Assembly (NCBI RefSeq): GCF_031458135.1
Contig: NZ_JAVDXW010000001.1
Location: 2,294,001-2,358,000 of the forward strand
Direction: 5' to 3'
Length of the DNA: 64,000 nt
Source: Haloactinomyces albus
Lineage (GTDB): Bacteria; Actinomycetota; Actinomycetes; Mycobacteriales; Pseudonocardiaceae
Below, one piece after another: positions 49,003 to 57,996 of this stretch (position 1 is its first letter; each line of letters begins with the position of its first letter). The notes beneath the pieces were generated by a model. It had not been told where the DNA came from and made no database searches. It saw nothing but the letters and a program-made list of their open reading frames with translations. The translations under genes were made by a program, and so were the position numbers.

Positions 49003-49629
49003 GTGTCGCGACGCGTAGCAGGTGTCACGCTGGACGACCTCGATGGACTGCCCCCGAAGTGCCGTCGATGCGTTTTCTGGGAACTCGCACCGCACGTTCG
49101 GAAGCAGGCCGAGGAGTTCGGTCAGACGGCCCTGGAGAAGGAAGCCTGGGTCTCCAGCGTCCTCCTGGAGTGGGGTTCCTGCGGCCGCGTCCTCTCCGTG
49201 GACGGTGTCACAGCCGGATACGCCTTCTACGCCCCTCCTGCTGCCGTGCCCGGTGCGGCGACTTTCCCGAGCGCCCCGGTCAGTGCGGATGCCATCCTGC
49301 TGACCGCACTGCGGGTGACCGAAGAGTTCGAGCACGGTGGCTTGGGGCGGGTACTTGTGCAGAGTGTCGCCAAGGACCTCACCCGCCGTGGTGTCGCGGC
49401 GATCGAAGCCTTCGGTGATCTGCAGGAAAACTCCGCTGGATGCGTGATCCCCGCGGGTTTCCTGCAGCAGGTCGGCTTCAAGACGGTGCGCAGGCACCCG
49501 AGGTGGCCCCGGTTGCGGCTGGAGCTGCGGACGGCGATCTCCTGGAAGGAAGATGTCGAGGCGGCTCTGGAGCGGCTGCTCGGCTCGGTGTCGATGCATA
49601 CCGCGGAGCCTGCTTTCGGCCGCACCTGA
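49003..49629 (+). CDS. GNAT-family acetyltransferase (Rv3916c position)
   Basis: This 208-residue protein starts SRRVAGVTLDDLDGLP, then CRRCVFWEL, typical of an actinobacterial GNAT subgroup seen between parB and cwlM. The acetyl-CoA loop region is EFEHGGLGRVLVQSVAKDL, which deviates slightly from the QxxGxG/A pattern. It has a C-terminal VGFKTVRRHPRWPRLRLEL strand. GTG 49003 has GGGAGG upstream. It converges on cwlM with 15 bases between. The substrate is unknown. Confidence 0.83.
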   Translation: MSRRVAGVTLDDLDGLPPKCRRCVFWELAPHVRKQAEEFGQTALEKEAWVSSVLLEWGSCGRVLSVDGVTAGYAFYAPPAAVPGAATFPSAPVSADAILLTALRVTEEFEHGGLGRVLVQSVAKDLTRRGVAAIEAFGDLQENSAGCVIPAGFLQQVGFKTVRRHPRWPRLRLELRTAISWKEDVEAALERLLGSVSMHTAEPAFGRT

Positions 49630-49644
49630 AGAAGGTTCCGGGGC

Positions 49645-50796
49645 TCAGGCCCCTTCGGCGCGGGCCAGCTCGTGGCGGAGTAGATCGTCGAAGGTGAAGG
49701 TGCCGGTCGGCTGGTCGTCCTTGCCGAGCAGGTAGAGGCGCTTTACCGCGACCAGCAGGCCTTCGGCGATCACATCCCGGAATGCGGGGTCGAGCAGCCG
49801 GTGCCTGTCCTCGGGGTTGGTCAGGTACCCGGCTTCGATACGTACGGCAGGCATCTTCGTCAATCGCAGTACCTCCCAGGTCTTGGGATGGGTACGGCAA
49901 TCACGCATACCCGTGCGCGCGACGATCTCGCGCTGCAGGAACCCGGCCAGTGCCTCCCCCACGTTGGAGGTGGTGCCGTTGCCGGTACCGAAGTGAAAGC
50001 TGGCCACGCCCTGTGCCAGGGACGAGGGGTTGGCATCCATGTGTAAGGACAGGAACAGATCGGCTCCCGCCTCGTTGGCGAACGCCGCACGATCGGCATC
50101 GGACGGGCACGCATTGGGGCCTCGGGAAATCAGTGCCTCCATGCCGGTGGCAACCATGCGTCCCTCGACGCGCCGCGCGAAGTCCCACGCCAGGTCGGCT
50201 TCGGAGAGCCCACCGGTGACCGCTCCGCGATCATGGCCACCGTGACCCGGGTCGATGACGATACGTTTGCCGCGCAGGCGCGGCCCCGATCGGCGCACCT
50301 TCTCCTGCTCGCGCAGATACACGGGCCTGCCACCGCGCACCTTCGGAGCGAGCTGCTTGAGGGCGCGCAGCGTACCCGGCCCGCAGATGCCGTCCGGGTT
50401 GAGCCCGTAGTCCCGCTGGAAGCTGCGAAGCGCCTGCTCGGTTTCCTGACCGAAGATCCCGTCCGGACGACCCGCATCGTAGCCGAGCTCGAGTAGCCGC
50501 TCCTGCAACGCGAACACGTCGTCACCGCTGACCGGTTTGGAAACGAGGTAGGCCAGTGAACGGTCCCCGAGTCGCCAGCGAGCGTCGGTCAACGCACGAT
50601 AGGTGGCCGGTCCGACGACTCCGTCGGTGATGAGTCCTCGTTGCTGTTGGAAAGCCCGAACGGCCTGTTCCACCGCCGCGTCGTATGTGACGGGTCCGGG
50701 TTGACCGTTCGGCGCCGGTAGCAGGTCCAGGGCAGCGAGAATGTTCCTGATCTCGGAAACGGCCGGACCTACGTCACCGCGGTGGAGCAGCTGCAT
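49645..50796 (-). CDS. cwlM: CwlM-like cytoplasmic amidase-fold regulator
   Basis: This 383-residue protein has two N-terminal peptidoglycan-binding repeats (about residues 5-70 and 90-150) and an Amidase_3 domain (about 175-360). The domain shows IDPGHGGHD, a Glu in GLSEADLAW, the His in LFLSLHMDA and Glu in RIEAGYLTN, so the zinc ligands appear present. No signal peptide or membrane segment exists, matching CwlM of mycobacteria. There, CwlM is phosphorylated by PknB, activates MurA and binds MurJ; pknB and murJ are both in this window. ATG 50796 has GAGGAG upstream. Confidence 0.92.
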   Translation of the reverse strand: MQLLHRGDVGPAVSEIRNILAALDLLPAPNGQPGPVTYDAAVEQAVRAFQQQRGLITDGVVGPATYRALTDARWRLGDRSLAYLVSKPVSGDDVFALQERLLELGYDAGRPDGIFGQETEQALRSFQRDYGLNPDGICGPGTLRALKQLAPKVRGGRPVYLREQEKVRRSGPRLRGKRIVIDPGHGGHDRGAVTGGLSEADLAWDFARRVEGRMVATGMEALISRGPNACPSDADRAAFANEAGADLFLSLHMDANPSSLAQGVASFHFGTGNGTTSNVGEALAGFLQREIVARTGMRDCRTHPKTWEVLRLTKMPAVRIEAGYLTNPEDRHRLLDPAFRDVIAEGLLVAVKRLYLLGKDDQPTGTFTFDDLLRHELARAEGA

Positions 50797-51122
50797 GCAC
50801 TCCTCGCTCGATTCAGGCGCCGGTGCCGACCGGCGCGAGGGACGATGGTTACCCCCCGGTATCCATTTCTGACGCACGATGGTGTTCGTGAAGTTATTGT
50901 GCCTTGCCGACCTTTTCTCGGCTCTTTGGGCCACAAGATCAGGAAAGGGGTGCACAATGCGCGATCCCACCGTCTCCGGTGTCTACCAAGACGGTGGGAT
51001 CGCGCTGATCGGTTGCATCGCGGGGCCGGGATTGTTCGTGGAAGTTCGCTGCACGTGGTCGCACTGATCATCACTGATCGCTCGTGCCTCGCGCCGCAGC
51101 CCGGCCCACAGGAGGATTCAGA
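50797..51122 (-). promoter_or_regulatory. trxA-cwlM gap with terminator hairpin
   Basis: This 326-base gap contains a perfect 15-bp hairpin: GCGATCCCACCGTCT (50961-50975) with AGACGGTGGGATCGC (50989-51003). It would end trxA transcription. The 165 bases between it and cwlM are presumably the cwlM promoter. No gene is seen. Confidence 0.75.
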
Positions 51123-51449
51123 TCACAGGTAGTCGGACAGGTCGTCCAACAACTGAGCCTTCGGCTTGGCGCCGACGATCTGCTTGACCGGCTCGCCACC
51201 GGAGAACAGCAGCATGGTCGGGACCGACATCACCTGGTAGTCGCGGGCGACACTGGGGTTCTGGTCGATGTCGAGCTTGGCGATCGTGATCTTGTCCTGG
51301 TGCTCGTCGGCGATCTCCTCCAGTACCGGCGCGACCATCTTGCACGGGCCGCACCAGGTGGCCCAGAAGTCGACCAGGACGGGCCTGTCGCTGCTGAGAA
51401 CGTCGTTGCTGAAGGAATCGGCATCCACGGTGACGGGTTTGCCTGCCAT
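51123..51449 (-). CDS. trxA: Thioredoxin
   Basis: This 108-residue single thioredoxin domain has the active site WCGPC (Cys33, Cys36), the cis-proline motif VMSVPTMLLF and a terminal VGAKPKAQLLDDL helix. The second of two near ATGs (51449) was chosen, because GGGAG lies seven bases upstream, while it directly abuts the first ATG (51455). The protein is cytoplasmic and reduced by the trxB product, encoded 53 bases upstream. Locus equals mycobacterial trxC. Confidence 0.97.
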   Translation of the reverse strand: MAGKPVTVDADSFSNDVLSSDRPVLVDFWATWCGPCKMVAPVLEEIADEHQDKITIAKLDIDQNPSVARDYQVMSVPTMLLFSGGEPVKQIVGAKPKAQLLDDLSDYL

Positions 51450-51502
51450 GTTCATCTCCCTTGTTGATCGCGGTTGGCGAGAGGAGCCCGATCCGGGGCG
51501 GA

Positions 51503-52516
51503 TCAGCCTGCGGTGACGGTTTCGGTGTCGGCTGCGGGGCCGTACCCGCCGCCGACGTGCTCGGGAGCGACATCCGCGATGCCGGATGCCTCCTGCTCGG
51601 CGAGCCAACGCTCGGCGTCGATGGCCGCGGAGCATCCCGTACCGGCAGCCGTGACGGCCTGCCGATAGGTCTTGTCCACCAGGTCGCCCGCGGCGAAAAC
51701 GCCGGGCACGCCGGTGTGGGTGGAAGGTTGATCGACCAGCACGTATCCCTCTTCGTCGAGGGAGACCTGGTCGCGGACAAGTTGGCTACGCGGATCGTGT
51801 CCGATGGCGACGAACATGCCCGACACCGGGAGTTCGGACGTCTCACCGGTGACCGTGTCACGCAGGGTCAGGCCGGATACCGTGCCCTCACCGTGCACCT
51901 CGTCCACGGTGGCGTTGGTGCGCCACTTGATCTTCTCGTTGTTGCGCGCGCGCTCCAGCATGATCTTGGAGGCTCGGAACTCCTCCCGGCGGTGGATGAT
52001 CGTGACCGATCGGGCGAAGCGAGTGAGGAACGTGGCCTCCTCCATCGCCGAGTCACCACCGCCGACCACCGCGATGTCCTGGTCGCGGAAGAAGAAGCCA
52101 TCGCAGGTCGCGCACGAGGACACACCGCGGCCGAGCAGCCGGTCCTCGCCGGGTACGCCCACATAGCGAGCGGCCGAGCCCATCGCGAGGACGACGGCCT
52201 TGGCCCGGTACTGAACGCCATTGGCGGTGACGGTCTTGGTATCGCCGGTGAGATCGAGCTCATCGACGTCTTCCGTCCTGAGCTCGGCACCGAAACGCTG
52301 TGCCTGGGCACGGAACTGCTCCATGAGTTCGGGGCCCATGATTCCGTCCCGGAAGCCGGGATAGTTCTCCACATCCGTGGTGTTCATGAGCTCCCCACCG
52401 AACTGGGTGCCCTCGAAGACCAGTGGTTCGAGCTCGGCCCGCGCGGCGTACACCGCTGCGGTGTAGCCGGCCGGGCCGGAGCCCACGATGATGAGGTTCC
52501 GGAGGTCGCCAGTCAC
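51503..52516 (-). CDS. trxB: Thioredoxin reductase (NADPH)
   Basis: This 337-residue two-domain flavoprotein has FAD motif [10 protein letters not shown] (residues 12-21), redox site SCATCDG (Cys135, Cys138), NADPH motif [12 protein letters not shown] and the terminal [10 protein letters not shown] motif. GTG 52516 has GGGAAGGGG upstream. It forms an operon with trxA. The last 30 residues are a low-complexity tail beyond the usual end. Confidence 0.97.
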   Translation of the reverse strand: MTGDLRNLIIVGSGPAGYTAAVYAARAELEPLVFEGTQFGGELMNTTDVENYPGFRDGIMGPELMEQFRAQAQRFGAELRTEDVDELDLTGDTKTVTANGVQYRAKAVVLAMGSAARYVGVPGEDRLLGRGVSSCATCDGFFFRDQDIAVVGGGDSAMEEATFLTRFARSVTIIHRREEFRASKIMLERARNNEKIKWRTNATVDEVHGEGTVSGLTLRDTVTGETSELPVSGMFVAIGHDPRSQLVRDQVSLDEEGYVLVDQPSTHTGVPGVFAAGDLVDKTYRQAVTAAGTGCSAAIDAERWLAEQEASGIADVAPEHVGGGYGPAADTETVTAG

Positions 52517-52723
52517 CGCGCCCCTTCCCTAATGATGTGCCCGTGGTCGTGTTCGTGCGCGGGCGTGGCTGCCCGCGCGCATTCCGGTCAACGCGATCCT
52601 AGGCCTCTGTTGTTCCCGATCCGGCGCTGCGTTGCTCGGACCACTCGATCGTTCGGGGCGAGGGGATGGATCGCCGTGGCAGGGAGTGGCGAGGAAGCCA
52701 CTCGGCGACGTCGGCGGACGGGA

Positions 52724-53593
52724 TTACCCGCCGAAAGTGGTGTCGGCGATGGTGGCGGAACGACCGGGTCCGCAGTCGGGGCCCACGGCCAGCAGCCGGA
52801 ACTCACCGATTCTCCCGGTCGACAGGATCAGCAACTGGGCGGACTTGCCGTTGAGGGTGACCGCACGAGCTCCGAGCGGTTTCCCGCCGTCGTCCACCCC
52901 GTTGGCCCGCAGACAACCGATGAGCTGCTTCGGGGCGGACAGTCCGGTGTACTGCTCGCTTCCGAGTACTTCCGCGAACTGTTCGCCGCTCAGCGCCAGG
53001 TTGTTGCCCCGTAGTGCCAGGGGCGCCGGTTGTGCGGGGGTGGAACCGGACGTTGCCGCCGAGTGCGGCTCGGCAGCCAGGGGTTGTTCGTCGGTGGGTC
53101 CGTTCCCGGGTGACGCAACCACGATCACGGCACCGACCATCGCCGCGGCAACGGCCACCGGCCCCACCGTCCACCCGAGTCCGCGGTCCCGGCCCGTCCT
53201 GCTGTTGATCCTGCTGTGGCCGCCTTTGCCGGTGATCCTTCTGCCGAGACCGGTTTTCGCCGGGCCGGGTTCGGCCCGCTCCCGTTCGGCCCGCTCCCGT
53301 TCGGCCCGCTCCCGTTCGACAGGGCGTTGCCGGGACGCCGCCGCCTCCTGCAGTGCCGCTTCGATCCGCTCGGTGACGTCGTCGGGGATCGCCGGTGACG
53401 GCAGGGTACGCAGCTCCGCGCTCGTGGTCTCCAGCGCCGACAGGACCTCCCGCGCTTGCGAGTCGGTTCGCACCTGCGCGTGCACTGCGTCCTGTGTCTC
53501 CTGATCGAGTAACTCCGCGTGGAAGTCGGCCAGTAATTCCGGGGACCACGGTGGGTCCTGCGGCGCTTCCGAGTGCCGGTCCGCACCACTCAT
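52724..53593 (-). CDS. Anti-sigma-M factor-like membrane protein
   Basis: This 289-residue protein follows sigM with ATGA overlap. It has a cytoplasmic N-terminal helical part, a repetitive basic/acidic linker (ERERAERERAE, about residues 93-107), one membrane helix (WTVGPVAVAAAMVGAVIVVA) and an external domain of about 115 residues. Position equals RsmA, the SigM anti-sigma of mycobacteria. No zinc-type HxxxCxxC motif is present, so any sigma binding is zinc-independent. The external domain would sense stress. The ligand is unknown. Confidence 0.85.
   Translation of the reverse strand: MSGADRHSEAPQDPPWSPELLADFHAELLDQETQDAVHAQVRTDSQAREVLSALETTSAELRTLPSPAIPDDVTERIEAALQEAAASRQRPVERERAERERAERERAEPGPAKTGLGRRITGKGGHSRINSRTGRDRGLGWTVGPVAVAAAMVGAVIVVASPGNGPTDEQPLAAEPHSAATSGSTPAQPAPLALRGNNLALSGEQFAEVLGSEQYTGLSAPKQLIGCLRANGVDDGGKPLGARAVTLNGKSAQLLILSTGRIGEFRLLAVGPDCGPGRSATIADTTFGG
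53271..53315 (-). repeat. Three perfect 15-bp repeats in the anti-sigma gene
   Basis: TCGGCCCGCTCCCGT occurs three times head-to-tail and encodes alternating Glu-Arg residues in the linker just before the membrane helix. Copy-number change would alter linker length by five residues without a frameshift. Confidence 0.95.
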
Positions 53594-54204
53594 CGCCCCT
53601 CCCGTCGGCGTGCGACCATCGCGTTCCCTGGGACGTTCGCATCCGCACTCGGGTTCCGCAGCTGGCCCAGGAGTTGGGCAAGCTTGATCCGGCCTCGTGC
53701 GCAGCGGCTTTTCACGGTCCCCTCCGCCGTGTTCAGCATCACCGCTGCTTCCGAGACCGGGTACCCCTCGACGTCGACGAGCACGATCGCGACACGCTGA
53801 TCATCGCTGAGCTGCCCGAGTGCCTCCTGCACCAGCATCCGGGTGTCCTGATCCGCGATCGCATCGTGCGTGGACGCGGGTTCGCCGGAGCCCGTTTCGG
53901 GCAGCGGAACGGTCGCTCTCGCCTGCCGCCGACGGATGCGGTCCAGACAGGCGTTGACCACGATCCGGTGCAGCCACGTGGTGACCTGTGATTCGGCCCG
54001 GAAGGACGCGGCGTTGCGAAATGCCGAGAGCATGGCGTCCTGCAGGGCGTCGGCGGCTTCCTCGTGGTCGCGCATGGTGCGCAGCGCCACTGCCCACAGC
54101 CGGTCCCGGTGCCGGCGGAAGAGTTCGGAGAACGCGTGGGGATCTCCGTTGGTGTGCGCCGCGATGAGGTCGGAATCCGAACTGACGGGGACAGACACGG
54201 TCAC
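53590..54204 (-). CDS. sigM: ECF sigma factor SigM
   Basis: This 204-residue group 4 sigma factor has region 2 (AFSELFRRHRDRLWAVALRT through DALQDAMLSAFRNAASFR, then TWLHRIVVNACLDRIRRR) and region 4 (LSDDQRVAIVLVDVEGYPVSEAAVML, then AEGTVKSRCARGR). Its overlap with the downstream anti-sigma gene and position between trxB and the murJ block match SigM of mycobacteria. GTG start, weak ribosome site. The target promoters are unknown. Confidence 0.95.
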   Translation of the reverse strand: MTVSVPVSSDSDLIAAHTNGDPHAFSELFRRHRDRLWAVALRTMRDHEEAADALQDAMLSAFRNAASFRAESQVTTWLHRIVVNACLDRIRRRQARATVPLPETGSGEPASTHDAIADQDTRMLVQEALGQLSDDQRVAIVLVDVEGYPVSEAAVMLNTAEGTVKSRCARGRIKLAQLLGQLRNPSADANVPGNAMVARRREGR

Positions 54205-54282
54205 GCACTCTACTGATCATGGCGCACGACACATCCGCCAGATCGGCGCTGGGGAAGAGGAGTGAAGTTTCGGGGGAAAACT

Positions 54283-55857
54283 TCACCCGGTCACGGTGAT
54301 TTCGTCGATCCGTGAGCTGTAGCGGTCGTCCTGGGAAAGCTTGGTGATCCAGACGAGTACGTGGGAGGTCGGTTCGGCGGCCTTGACGGGAATCCGCGTG
54401 GTGGCGGCTTGGACGGTCCCCGTTCCGATGACCTTGCTGGATTCCAGTGTCGGCGAGGTACTCGATGCGGCACGGATCTCCACCCTGGTGCCCTGACTGG
54501 GTGAGTCGATCGCGACCTCGGTGATCGTCGTCGGTTTCTCCAACGTGAGCAACAGGCCGATGCCGTTTTTGAAGCCGGTGCCGAGCTGACCGTTGTAGCT
54601 GTCGGTGTTCCAGTGGGTGGCGGGGTCACCGTCGTGGACCAGCCCGACCTCCTCGCGGTTGTCCCTGTCCTGTTCGGTGACGAACACGTCCGCTTCGGTG
54701 ATCGCCACCGGCTCCGGGCGTGCGGGTGGCGGTTGCGCGGGTTGCCGTTGCTTGTCGGTGCTGTCCGGCTGCAGAACCACCGACGGTCCCGAGCTTCCGG
54801 TCGGCCCGGCGAACAGACCCACGAGACCGGCGGTGACCCAGCCGAGCACCACCAGGGTTGCCACCGTCAGCACAGTGACACCGATCGTCAGTTTCCTGCG
54901 GCGGCTGCTGTCGGGCTTCGGGTCCTCGGTGTGCCAAACCTCGTTTTCACGGGTATCGCTGCCTGCCGGAGCGGGCTGCATCACGGTACTCGTCGACTCG
55001 GCGTTGGCGTACTGTTCCAGGACACGCAGTACGGCCGCCCCGGTGCGCACGCCTCCGGTGGTACCGGTGGATTCCGGACTGCCGAGTGCGCGGACGGCGA
55101 CCGTGGACAGCTCGAGCGGCACGGTGGGGCGCAGGGTGCGTGGCAGGACGAGAGCGCCGTCGGCATCGGTCGGTGCCTGCGGCACCGATTCCGGACCGCC
55201 GGGAAGTGCCCAGTAGCCGGTCAGCAGCAGATACAGCGTGGCCCCCAGACCACGTACATCCTCCCCGGAACTCGCGTGCGGCAGCGGCCCGGGGAAGGCC
55301 ATCCGGATCTCGCCTTCGGGAGTCACCCTGATCCGTTGTGGGTGATCCGCACCGAGTACCAGCCCCGCGTGGTGTGCGGCTTCGACCGCGGCGGCGAGTG
55401 GCTGCAGCAGCGCGGCCGCCGTGCCCGAGGACAGCGAACCCTCCGTGGTGAGCTCGAGCAGGTCGGTACCGCGCGTCCACTCGGCGATCACGATCCCGAG
55501 TACGCACTCGGGGTCTCCCGGGGACTGCGTGACCACATCGAGCACACGCGCGACGCCGACGTGGTTGAAGGTGCTCGCGTGCATCGCGCGTTCCAGCGAC
55601 CGGCGTGCGTTCGCGGCCTGGTCGGCATCGGCACGATCGCCCACCAGGATGGTCAGAGCGACATCGCGGCCGAGTACTCCGTCCTTGGCACGCCACAATC
55701 GGGCATGGCAGCGCGTGTCCGCACCGACCTGGGTGAGAAGCCGGTAGCGGCCGTGATCCAGCACGGCACCGGGTACCAGCCCCTGATCGTGCGAGCCATC
55801 ACCTCCGGCGGCTTTGTCGTCTCCCGGGCTCACCTGTTCGGTCGGCTTACCGCTCAC
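54283..55857 (-). CDS. Membrane pseudokinase with extracellular discoidin-like domain
   Basis: The 524-residue product has a cytoplasmic kinase-fold half (about residues 35-285). A glycine loop is absent (VGADTRCHARLW), the VAIK lysine is missing (VALTILVG), HRD is replaced (LVLGADHPQRIRV) and there is no DFG. It is therefore a pseudokinase. One membrane helix follows (about 335-358), then an outer domain resembling the F5/8-type C (galactose-binding) fold, with THWNTDSYNG and TRVEIRAAS. In mycobacteria the equivalent region is fused to MurJ (MviN) and, when phosphorylated, is bound by FhaA. Here it is a separate gene, 193 bases after murJ, with the gap rich in CAGCAACCCC-type repeats. Confidence 0.9.
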   Translation of the reverse strand: MSGKPTEQVSPGDDKAAGGDGSHDQGLVPGAVLDHGRYRLLTQVGADTRCHARLWRAKDGVLGRDVALTILVGDRADADQAANARRSLERAMHASTFNHVGVARVLDVVTQSPGDPECVLGIVIAEWTRGTDLLELTTEGSLSSGTAAALLQPLAAAVEAAHHAGLVLGADHPQRIRVTPEGEIRMAFPGPLPHASSGEDVRGLGATLYLLLTGYWALPGGPESVPQAPTDADGALVLPRTLRPTVPLELSTVAVRALGSPESTGTTGGVRTGAAVLRVLEQYANAESTSTVMQPAPAGSDTRENEVWHTEDPKPDSSRRRKLTIGVTVLTVATLVVLGWVTAGLVGLFAGPTGSSGPSVVLQPDSTDKQRQPAQPPPARPEPVAITEADVFVTEQDRDNREEVGLVHDGDPATHWNTDSYNGQLGTGFKNGIGLLLTLEKPTTITEVAIDSPSQGTRVEIRAASSTSPTLESSKVIGTGTVQAATTRIPVKAAEPTSHVLVWITKLSQDDRYSSRIDEITVTG

Positions 55858-56050
55858 CTGCCCTCTCCCGCTCCTTCCGGTCTTGTGGGATGCCTGTCGG
55901 GGCTGTTGCCGGAGGCTGTTACTCGAGGTCGCTGCTGGGGATTGCTGTCGGGGTCGCTGCTGGGGTTGCTGATGGGGGTTGCTGCTGGAAAGGCTCGGGC
56001 GCCCATCCCCACGGAAAAGTCTCCCCGCCCGAGACTACGTGACGTGGAGA

Positions 56051-57940
56051 TCAGCGGCGACGAAGCAGACCGGTGATCCGCCCGATCGCGGGTTCCAGTT
56101 CGGAAACCCGGAGCATCCACATCACGCCGAAGATGGCGCCGAGTCCGATGGTCCCGCCGATGAGCAGTTGCAGCCACCCGGTCCCGGCGCTCGCCGGTCC
56201 GGGGACCAGCCCGTCGACCCAGGCGCTGATCAGCCAGGCCAGCACGCCCCCGGACACCGACGCCGCCAGCGTCTTGCCCAGGGTGATCAGAAAACGCCCG
56301 CTGCCCAGCGATCCGAGGTGGCGACGCAGCCAGACCTCGCCGACCAGCCAGCCGACGACGAAGGTGAACGAATTGGTGAAAGTCAGGCCGAACAGGACGT
56401 CCTGCGGTGGCAGTGTGGTCGCCACGACGATCGCCATCAGCAGCTTGACGGCGGTCATCACGACCATGATCAGGGTGGGGGTCCGGGCGTCCTTCATCGC
56501 GTAGAACGCCCGCATCTGCATCATCGTGATCGCGTACGGCAGTACCCCGAAGGCCGAGACGGCCAGTGCGGTGCCGATCTGGTCGATCGAGCCGGTGCCG
56601 CTCTTGATGGAGAACAGCGCGAGCGCGATCGGCGTGCCGAGTGCGGTCATCACGGCGCTGATCGGCAGCAGGGATACGGTCGACAACCGGTTTCCCAGCG
56701 AGAGATCGTCGATCATCCGCTGGTGGTCCTGATCGGCCGCCGCCGCACTCATCCGGGGCAGGATGGCGGTCATCACCGAGAAGCCGATCACGCCGTAGGG
56801 CAGCTGCAGCAGCATCCACACGTAGTTGTAGATCGACCACGAGCCGGGGTCCGCGGCGGTGGCGACTTTGGTGAGCGCGATGAGGCCGATCTGGCTGACT
56901 CCGACATAGGCGAGCATCCACAGGGCCAGTCCGCCGAACTCGGACAACCGGGAGTCCCAGCCCCACCGCCATCGGAACCGGAACCCCGTCTTACGCAGCG
57001 CGGGGAGCTGGATGCAGGCCTGCGCCACGATACCGCAGGTCACACCGATTCCCAGGGTCAGCAGGTGCGTGTCGGTCATGCGGACCGGATCGAGCGTCAG
57101 CTCGCCGGGGATCCGGATGTAGATCGCCAGCGTGGCCAGGATGACGATGTTGTTCATCACCGGCGCCCACGCAGGCGGACCGAAAACCTGCTTGGACTGC
57201 AGGATCGCGCTGACCAGGGCGCTTACGCCGTAGAAGAAGATCTGCGGCAGCAGCAGGTAGGCAAAGGCGGTGGTCAGCTCCGTGGTCGCGCCGTCGGAGT
57301 CCCCGATGAAGATCATGGCCAGCACCGGCGCGGCGATGACCGAAAGCACCGTGCCGATCCCGAGGAACACGGTGGCCAGTGACAGCAGCCGCTGGATGTA
57401 GGCCTGGCCCTCGTCGGAATCCGATTTCTGGGCGCGCACCAGCACCGGCACGATCACGCTGGTCAGCACGCCACCGATGAGCAGCTCGAAGATGCTGGTC
57501 GGCAGCGTGTTGGCCACGGTGAACGAATCGTTGATGACGCCGAAGCTGACGGCGTAGGCGAGGATGAGCTTCCAGCCGAAGCCGGTGATGCGGCTGACGA
57601 GTGTGGCGATGGCCATCGACCCGCTGGCCTTGAGTAACGACGGTTTGCCTCGGCCCGTCCCAGCCGGGCCTGAATCGTCGGCTCCGGCCCCGTCGGATTC
57701 GGAATCGTCGAGGCTCGGCGCAACCGGCGTGATGACCCGGGTTTGCTCGGCCGCCTGCTCGACCCCCGGCTCGGTGGTGGGTGGTTCACCGGCCACGGCG
57801 GGGATCGGTTGGGTCGGGTCGGTGTATCCCACCTGCGTCGCGAGGGGAGAGGCCCGGGACGCAGCGGCGTACCCGAGCGGCACCGTCGAATAAGCCTCGG
57901 AGTCGCTGCCACCTCCTGCGTCGGTGTTTCGGTTCACCAC
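56051..57940 (-). CDS. murJ: Lipid II flippase MurJ (MviN)
   Basis: This 629-residue protein has a disordered 100-residue N-terminal tail, then 14 predicted membrane helices of the MOP superfamily starting SGSMAIATLVSRITGFGWK. Other markers are NTLPTSIFELLIGGVLTSV and a conserved central PYGVIGFSVMTAILPRMS. MurJ moves lipid II across the membrane for the SEDS/PBP machinery encoded at 12-15 kb. GTG GTG start with AAGGA upstream. It is the counterpart of the N-terminal part of mycobacterial Rv3910. Confidence 0.94.
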   Translation of the reverse strand: MVNRNTDAGGGSDSEAYSTVPLGYAAASRASPLATQVGYTDPTQPIPAVAGEPPTTEPGVEQAAEQTRVITPVAPSLDDSESDGAGADDSGPAGTGRGKPSLLKASGSMAIATLVSRITGFGWKLILAYAVSFGVINDSFTVANTLPTSIFELLIGGVLTSVIVPVLVRAQKSDSDEGQAYIQRLLSLATVFLGIGTVLSVIAAPVLAMIFIGDSDGATTELTTAFAYLLLPQIFFYGVSALVSAILQSKQVFGPPAWAPVMNNIVILATLAIYIRIPGELTLDPVRMTDTHLLTLGIGVTCGIVAQACIQLPALRKTGFRFRWRWGWDSRLSEFGGLALWMLAYVGVSQIGLIALTKVATAADPGSWSIYNYVWMLLQLPYGVIGFSVMTAILPRMSAAAADQDHQRMIDDLSLGNRLSTVSLLPISAVMTALGTPIALALFSIKSGTGSIDQIGTALAVSAFGVLPYAITMMQMRAFYAMKDARTPTLIMVVMTAVKLLMAIVVATTLPPQDVLFGLTFTNSFTFVVGWLVGEVWLRRHLGSLGSGRFLITLGKTLAASVSGGVLAWLISAWVDGLVPGPASAGTGWLQLLIGGTIGLGAIFGVMWMLRVSELEPAIGRITGLLRRR

Positions 57941-57996
57941 GTCAATCCTTACTCTCCGGATCCCATGCTCACCCTTACGTGCCCCCGACCAGGGTC

